This document shows positions 4,839-9,256 of a stretch of DNA of 9,256 bases, piece after piece. This DNA comes from SIG440 sp045579055 (GTDB lineage: Bacteria > Bacillota > Clostridia > Monoglobales > Monoglobaceae), in contig JAZNLK010000023.1 in NCBI GenBank assembly GCA_045579055.1, forward strand, positions 1-9,256, in the 5' to 3' direction. Numbering within the stretch: the first letter of the stretch is position 1; each line of letters starts with the position of its first letter. The notes beneath the pieces were generated by a model that was given only the letters and a program-made list of their open reading frames with translations, searched no databases and had not been told where the DNA came from. The translations under genes and the position numbers were made by a program.

Positions 4839-5696
4839 CTACACCTCCCCCTGATGGTTAAGAAGAATGTTTCGTTCTTCTCTTTCGTTCATCATTCGGA
4901 CAAGTCTGCCGAGCATTGCTCCCACTTCCTCACGGGTCACATATCTTCCGGGAACAAATTCGGTCTCTGATGCACCTTTTATAATTCCTGCATCGTATGC
5001 CACCTTGATATCATCATAAGACCAACCATTCGGGTCAATGTCCTTAAATGGTAACGAAATATCCTTTTTGAATACCGCATAAACTGTGTCCAGCTTGTCC
5101 TTTGGGATTTCACCTCTACCGTTTGTGCCATATTCTTTGCCCTGAGAGTTCTGAAAAATATATTTATCGGTTTTATCATTGTAGCCAACAATACAGATTG
5201 CATGATTTTCTCCAAAGTATCTGTTTGAGGTTGCAATCACTGCGACCCCTTCGTCATATCTCATAACCGCATCCTTGATACACATATCACGTTTTTTGCG
5301 GTCAGCATAAAGAAGACTGCACACACCGTCAAACTTATACCTTTGGGCAATAGCAAGCAACTGAGCATTGTTTTTTACCGTTTCGAGAACATCAGCATTT
5401 TCGCCCAGTACACCGAAGTCAGCAAGGGGAACACCGCCCACGTTACAGGCGGCTTCCAAAACCTTCTGAATGAATCTTCCGTCACCCTTCTGTCCTTCTG
5501 CTCTGGATTGCATCATATACCAACCGGCAGACATTCTTCTTCCGAATATGATTTCTGCCGCCGTAGCTGTGGCAAAGCCTGTGCAATCGTTACTGTCATA
5601 CTGATTGTAGACCGTCAGCTGTCGGGGTATTTCAAATCTCTCAGCAAAGCTTCTTTTAACCTCTCCAAATTCCTTTATGTAGTCACTTGTTTTCAT
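4839..5696 (-). CDS. Papain-like (C1-type) peptidase with C-terminal SLH domain, probable second endolysin
   Basis: 285 aa. The N-terminal ~210 residues carry the papain order of active-site motifs: Q32 and C38 in NQYDSNDCTGFATA, H165 in GENHAICIVGYN, and N183 in FQNSQGKEYGTNGRGEIP. The usual NSWG is NSQG here, so the tryptophan packing on the asparagine is lost, but all catalytic residues remain. Residues about 216-262 (FKDIDPNGWSYDDIKVAYDAG, ending FVPGRYVTREEVGAMLGRL) form a single S-layer-homology domain, which in other proteins binds pyruvylated wall polysaccharide. No signal peptide is present. It overlaps the holin gene by 14 nt and is followed 3 nt later by the amidase, so a role in peptide cross-bridge cleavage during lysis is inferred. 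Its true substrate (peptidoglycan or protein) is not proven. RBS AGGAGCGAGG lies within the holin's last codons. Confidence 0.85.
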   Translation of the reverse strand: MKTSDYIKEFGEVKRSFAERFEIPRQLTVYNQYDSNDCTGFATATAAEIIFGRRMSAGWYMMQSRAEGQKGDGRFIQKVLEAACNVGGVPLADFGVLGENADVLETVKNNAQLLAIAQRYKFDGVCSLLYADRKKRDMCIKDAVMRYDEGVAVIATSNRYFGENHAICIVGYNDKTDKYIFQNSQGKEYGTNGRGEIPKDKLDTVYAVFKKDISLPFKDIDPNGWSYDDIKVAYDAGIIKGASETEFVPGRYVTREEVGAMLGRLVRMMNEREERNILLNHQGEV

Positions 5697-6117
5697 CGTC
5701 CTCGCTCCTGTTCTTCAGTATGTCAATTGCCTTTGTAATAACAGCCGGGAGAGGCAGGCCCATAAGACCTGCATTCTCCACTATGGAAATTACTTCGTTT
5801 GCAATAAACCCGATTATAGTCGCCGTTCTTATGTAGCTTGTCCCAAGTGATACATCAAGCCTATGGGCTATTAATACAAACAGAAGGGTAACTCCCTTTT
5901 TGCATAAACCTTTCCAACCGACTTTGCTGTTCAGGTTTCCGTTTTCCGTTTTCTTGCTTTTGTGAAATACTCCGGCAAGAATAAGCCCTGTTATGAAGTC
6001 AATCGCCATAAATATCACCAACGTCACCATATCCTCTGTCCAACCCCCAAAGAGCCGGGCAACAAAGCCGCCTATTGCTCCGAATATCGTACATATCATC
6101 CCTTTAAAGTTCATCAT
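5683..6117 (-). CDS. Phage holin, phage_holin_4 / TcdE-like family
   Basis: 144-aa membrane protein that would form the lesion releasing the lytic enzymes at the end of infection. Hydrophobic segments lie at about 6-23, 30-50, 72-88 and 96-115. The family signature is clear: MAIDFITGLILAGVFHKSKK, then a short loop with NLNSKVGWKGLCKKG and VLIAHRLDVSLG. The C-terminus is charged (NRSEDDENK). The start ATG-ATG at 6112-6117 follows AGAGAGGG and overlaps the preceding gene by 14 nt; the 3' end overlaps the peptidase start by 14 nt, suggesting translational coupling. Family membership is confident; the number of membrane spans is estimated by eye. Confidence 0.92.
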   Translation of the reverse strand: MMNFKGMICTIFGAIGGFVARLFGGWTEDMVTLVIFMAIDFITGLILAGVFHKSKKTENGNLNSKVGWKGLCKKGVTLLFVLIAHRLDVSLGTSYIRTATIIGFIANEVISIVENAGLMGLPLPAVITKAIDILKNRSEDDENK

Positions 6118-6373
6118 CCGTATTTCCCTCTCTTTCCTGTTCTTCCATAACGATATCCTTAATTTCCCAATGCTGAATTATTGTATCGTCAGTCTCTTCG
6201 TATACACGAATTAAATACTGCTCTTCTGATATCATAGGTTCTTCATCAACAATAAGTTCTTTATACCCCATTATCAATTTTAATTGTTCTTCTGTTGGAT
6301 TACATATTACAATCTTTTTTAACTCATTAGCTGATGGAGTAACCAAAGCTCCATCTATAATCTTTCCTAACAT
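6104..6373 (-). CDS. Small tail-module protein of unknown function
   Basis: 89 aa, acidic, no membrane segment. It starts MLGKIIDGALVTPSANELKK and contains NPTEEQLKLIMGYKEL and an IQHWEI segment. Small proteins of this style are common between tail fibre and holin genes in Clostridia phages, but I know no assigned function. A very strong AGGAGGT site lies inside the last codons (RGGK) of the upstream tail gene, and the junction reads TAATATG (1-nt gap), so translation is probably coupled. Its last 14 nt overlap the holin start. Confidence 0.8.
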   Translation of the reverse strand: MLGKIIDGALVTPSANELKKIVICNPTEEQLKLIMGYKELIVDEEPMISEEQYLIRVYEETDDTIIQHWEIKDIVMEEQEREGNTDDEL

Positions 6374-6374
6374 A

Positions 6375-8234
6375 TTATTTACCTCCTCTATAATACTGGT
6401 ATTCCGTTTTGCTTGGTTGAATTTGTGTGTTTACCGACAGTTCACAGTTGCCTTTCTTTGTCGGAATTTTAGGTAATTCAACCGACTGCTCAATTGGTTC
6501 TGTTAACCCCCTTAAACTCTCATCAAGAGATAGAGTTCCTGTATTGTCAACTACCTCTACGTTCCTAACTACCTTCTGATTCTTAAAATCAATATAGTCA
6601 GCACTATCTCCAATCTTCCTCAAAGGTTCATCAAGATAAATACCATATTCCCCAAATGGCTCATGTTCTGTTTCTTGTGTGCCTTCCTCGATTTGTAATG
6701 TGTCTAAATATATATAGCAGAAACCGCTATTATAATTAAGCTGTATCGCATCTATCGTTTTACCTGCCGCAGTTGTGAAACTAACATGATAAACAGTTGA
6801 TGAATCTGTCCAACCAGAAATGGCGGGAATTGATCCTGAACTTCCATCGGTATAGCGTATACTAATATTTGTTGCAACAGTTGTAGAGGTACAATCAAAA
6901 GATATGGTATACTGTGTACTCGGCTTGAAAATACCTTGGAGCATTCTGCGGGCATCTGCATAACCATCTTTTCCATAACCAGCTGCAGAATAATTAGAAA
7001 GAATATATCTCCCCTGTTCATCTGTTTTGATAAACGTTCTAATATCAGAAGTTGTACTTAAAGACTCTATCTCGCCAGAGTAACGATATAACTGACAAAT
7101 ATCAGCAATGTTTTTACTCGACATTTTTAGTGATATTCTATGTTTAGAAGTGTTTTCTGGTATGTACGGAGTATGAGAAACTCCTTCTATAATGCTAAAA
7201 GAGTCAATGTCAATGTATATATATTGTGCAGAATCATAGTTGCCAGTTATCTTGCTTATTGTTTTGTATGTTCCTGTAAAGAAGACAATTTCCCTAAATA
7301 CATTCGCCTCAATATTGGGAGCAAGAGTAGCAAGCCTTAGTTGGCTATAAGTTCCGTCTGTATAATACACCGTAATACAACCACTCATCGCAATACTAGT
7401 AGCCACCATAGCTCTTATTGTGTATGGAGTATTCTCCTTAAAACCACCTTTCGGAGTCAGGTTTACTGATGAACCTTTAGAACCTGCGACATATCTCAAA
7501 ACATCCCTTCCTTGAAATATTGTACGTTCTAATGTTGTTGTGCTTTTAGGGTTCTGTTCCAAAATATAATCAATATCAACCAAGTTGGTGTATTTTTCAG
7601 GAGGTTGAGGTTCAAGAACGATTTTTCTTAGCTCAATATCCGTAATTGTATAGTCGGTATTACTTATGTATTTAGCATAGAAAGGCGTGCAATATTTAGA
7701 CTCTGTGATTGTAAAAGTGCCGTAATTCATAACAAATATAGCTGGATTCTCTGAACTCATTTGGCTTTTACCAACGTCTCCAATCATCAACCCTACGCCT
7801 GTATGTGTAGAGGTAGCACCTGTGCTGCTAAATTTATATGTGCCAGATTCTAACAAGATAGATCGTCGTTGACTTATTGTAGCGTACTGAGGATAATTTG
7901 TGTATCGTTCAAATGTAATAGCACTAATCACATCACTTTGAGTAGTGTCTGTAGTTCTACCTGTAATTGTAACTACTCCATTAGATGCAGTAAATGTCAC
8001 ACCACCATCAGTATAAGTACCTTCTGTAAAAGGAAATAAATTTTCTCCAGGTAAAACCATTGTGTTCTCTCCCACACTTTGAACCTTTATCGGAGCATCG
8101 GGAGTAGGTATTCCATCTTGTCTGCTGTTTCCATAAATCTTATAGTCTCTTAAATCCTTCCCTACACTTTTGGTAAATACCCCATCAGTGCTATTTTGAT
8201 AATAGTAGGAAGGGAGCAGTCTGTATCTATCCAT
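6375..8234 (-). CDS. Phage tail fibre / receptor-binding protein with repeated beta-sandwich modules
   Basis: 619 aa. The start (MDRYRLLPSYYYQNSTDG) is followed by a short segment, DYKIYGNSRQDGIPTPDAPI, seen often in Firmicute phage tail proteins (residues about 30-55). Then come three carbohydrate-binding-like beta modules: about 62-215 (VLPGENLFPF...), 218-365 and 372-530. The last two align internally: YTIRAMVATS...ITVYYTDGTYSQL at 271-299 against YTISFDCTSTT...ISIRYTDGSSGSI at 442-469. Each is followed by a rising beta segment (SFSIIEG, TLQIEEG). The C-terminal part, IYLDEPLRKIGDSADYIDF, is also common in tail proteins. The likely role is recognition of host surface glycan at the tail tip. 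The start codon lies 1 nt past the stop of the upstream gene (TGATATG). Confidence 0.8.
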   Translation of the reverse strand: MDRYRLLPSYYYQNSTDGVFTKSVGKDLRDYKIYGNSRQDGIPTPDAPIKVQSVGENTMVLPGENLFPFTEGTYTDGGVTFTASNGVVTITGRTTDTTQSDVISAITFERYTNYPQYATISQRRSILLESGTYKFSSTGATSTHTGVGLMIGDVGKSQMSSENPAIFVMNYGTFTITESKYCTPFYAKYISNTDYTITDIELRKIVLEPQPPEKYTNLVDIDYILEQNPKSTTTLERTIFQGRDVLRYVAGSKGSSVNLTPKGGFKENTPYTIRAMVATSIAMSGCITVYYTDGTYSQLRLATLAPNIEANVFREIVFFTGTYKTISKITGNYDSAQYIYIDIDSFSIIEGVSHTPYIPENTSKHRISLKMSSKNIADICQLYRYSGEIESLSTTSDIRTFIKTDEQGRYILSNYSAAGYGKDGYADARRMLQGIFKPSTQYTISFDCTSTTVATNISIRYTDGSSGSIPAISGWTDSSTVYHVSFTTAAGKTIDAIQLNYNSGFCYIYLDTLQIEEGTQETEHEPFGEYGIYLDEPLRKIGDSADYIDFKNQKVVRNVEVVDNTGTLSLDESLRGLTEPIEQSVELPKIPTKKGNCELSVNTQIQPSKTEYQYYRGGK

Positions 8235-8235
8235 A

Positions 8236-9256
8236 TCAGTACGCCCCCACTCTTGCCAGTACTACCGGATTATTATCCACATCAAATCCCATACACTTAA
8301 TACTAATTTCGTAACTTGTGTTTGGTTCAGGGATAAAAGCACCAGCCTCATCACAATCGTCCCCTCTCCATGTAATAGGAGTAGAAGGATATGTAAGGGT
8401 TGTTGCTAAGTCACCACAACTAAAACTGAACTCACTCTCATAAAGAGCGTTTATTTCGTCTGGAGTGGACAATATTAATGTCGAAAGTTCACCAAGACGT
8501 GCCTCCTGATTGTGATTAAGGGCTAAGGTATTATTGTCTATTGATGTTATAATTGTGGGGGATAGTTCGTCCTTTGTCGCAAGATTTATGTTTCCTACTT
8601 CCATCCATCCCAGAGGAAGACATCCAAAACCCTTTATGCATTTGTTGCTGTAATCAAAATGATAGAAAAGAAAATCATCACCAGCTTCTCCAAGCTCATA
8701 AAATTGATATATCTCTTCACCATATCTCACAAACATATCTCGCCCATCATGATACGCACTAAGTAAGTCATTGTAGGAAAAATTAGCGTTATAAATTAAA
8801 ACCCCATCACCAACATCAGAGGACTCAATGTCAATAATTAAAGGTAGTACTTTGCTAATTTGTTCAGCAACATGTTTTTCGGTTGCAACATTATTAACCA
8901 GACTTGACCATTTATTCTCATTCGAACAAAAAACTACTATTGTTTCGTTTCCTTGAAAAACAAAAACAACTTGTCTGCCTCCAGCCGCCGTCATTGTTCC
9001 TATGACACCGTTTTGTTTATTTCTCGCCTGAACCACAAATCCTTCATTATGAGCCTCCATAATTTCAGTGTAAGTCTTATCTGCGGTGACTGTTCCGTCT
9101 TTAGCAATTGAGACTTCAACAATAAACGGCTTAACATCGTCTTTTATTTCCGCTTTGTCAGCCTCCGTCCAGTAGTCCGTGCCTTTTTGAGGAGTGTAGC
9201 CCTCTGCTACAGTTCCCGAATCGCAATAAGCTCCTGTTTTTTTATCGTACAAAAAC
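8236..9256 (-). CDS. Phage tail/baseplate protein, N-terminus outside the window
   Basis: The frame is open to the right edge. The TTG at 9250-9252 is probably an internal leucine, since FLYDKKTGAY reads through it. About 340 residues are visible. GYTPQKGTDYWTEADKAEIK near the start is a common connector after the N-terminal domain of siphophage tail/baseplate proteins. Two similar modules follow: FIVEVSIAKDGTV plus KTYTEIMEAHNEGFVVQARN (about 43-120) and LIIDIESSDVGDG plus FSYNDLLSAYHDGRDMFVRY (about 138-225). The C-terminal 70 residues (ALYESEFSFSCGDLATTLTY to VLARVGAY) form a separate beta domain. It is the first visible gene of the late operon and is coupled by a 1-nt gap to the fibre gene. 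BppU-type identity is possible but the diagnostic N-terminus is not seen. Confidence 0.75.
   Translation of the reverse strand, partial: FLYDKKTGAYCDSGTVAEGYTPQKGTDYWTEADKAEIKDDVKPFIVEVSIAKDGTVTADKTYTEIMEAHNEGFVVQARNKQNGVIGTMTAAGGRQVVFVFQGNETIVVFCSNENKWSSLVNNVATEKHVAEQISKVLPLIIDIESSDVGDGVLIYNANFSYNDLLSAYHDGRDMFVRYGEEIYQFYELGEAGDDFLFYHFDYSNKCIKGFGCLPLGWMEVGNINLATKDELSPTIITSIDNNTLALNHNQEARLGELSTLILSTPDEINALYESEFSFSCGDLATTLTYPSTPITWRGDDCDEAGAFIPEPNTSYEISIKCMGFDVDNNPVVLARVGAY

Larger units (their letters stand above)
3520..9256. mobile_element. Prophage, distal end (continues beyond the window)
   Basis: The segment runs from the ssrA-type attachment fragment through an XRE regulator and a minus-strand late operon: tail fibre/baseplate genes, small protein, holin, peptidase, amidase, terminator. 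Gene order (tail, then lysis, then att) is standard for Firmicute siphophages. No capsid, terminase, integrase or replication gene is in view, so intactness cannot be judged. Confidence 0.85.

Noticed and set aside
4239..4970. 243-aa plus-strand ORF
   Set aside because: Antisense to the amidase and the peptidase 3' end, both with intact catalytic motifs; starts inside the terminator hairpin.
9250..9252. TTG as the start of the first tail gene
   Set aside because: The frame continues upstream to the window edge and the sequence begins mid-domain, so the true start is outside.

Overview
The window reads as part of a chromosome of a gut-type, low-GC Firmicute (class Clostridia, probably Ruminococcaceae/Oscillospiraceae-like). 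The evidence is strong AGGAGG-type ribosome binding sites, a Clostridia-style GH20 hexosaminidase with an AraC regulator, an HTH protein with a DUF6514-like tail, and a clostridial siphophage-type lysis module. Species cannot be named from sequence alone. The window falls into three parts.

(1) Host carbohydrate locus, 1-2553. A GH20 beta-N-acetylhexosaminidase (minus strand, 3' end outside the window) is divergent from an AraC-family activator (plus strand). The 277-bp space between them holds a good minus-strand promoter and three GGACAAAA elements that look like regulator sites. Together they suggest induced use of N-acetylhexosamine-containing glycans.

(2) Decayed intergenic zone, about 2554-3519. 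Two ~160-bp arrays of six consecutive short-loop hairpins lie in inverted orientation. They bracket the 3' tails of two dead genes: an AraC regulator (plus) and a LacZ-type beta-galactosidase (minus). The linkers and the third hairpin are shared between the arrays, but most other stems have different sequences while keeping their place and pairing. The whole ~760-bp block is flanked by imperfect direct repeats. This is the least explained structure in the window. To its right lies a strong minus-strand terminator.

(3) Prophage end, 3520-9256 (continues off the right edge). Positions 3520-3538 match the 3' end of a tmRNA (ssrA) gene on the minus strand, as left when an element integrates into the ssrA 3' end. 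The hairpin terminator just beyond it is then probably the original ssrA terminator. Inside the element come a repeat-rich att-proximal region, a plus-strand XRE/DUF6514-like regulator with inverted repeats in its leader, and a convergent terminator. Then comes the end of the late operon, transcribed on the minus strand: two tail or receptor-binding proteins, a small tail-linked protein, a holin, a papain-like peptidase with an SLH cell-wall domain, and a PGRP-type amidase. These genes are packed with 1-3 nt gaps or 14-nt overlaps. The integrase and intact ssrA would be expected beyond position 9256.
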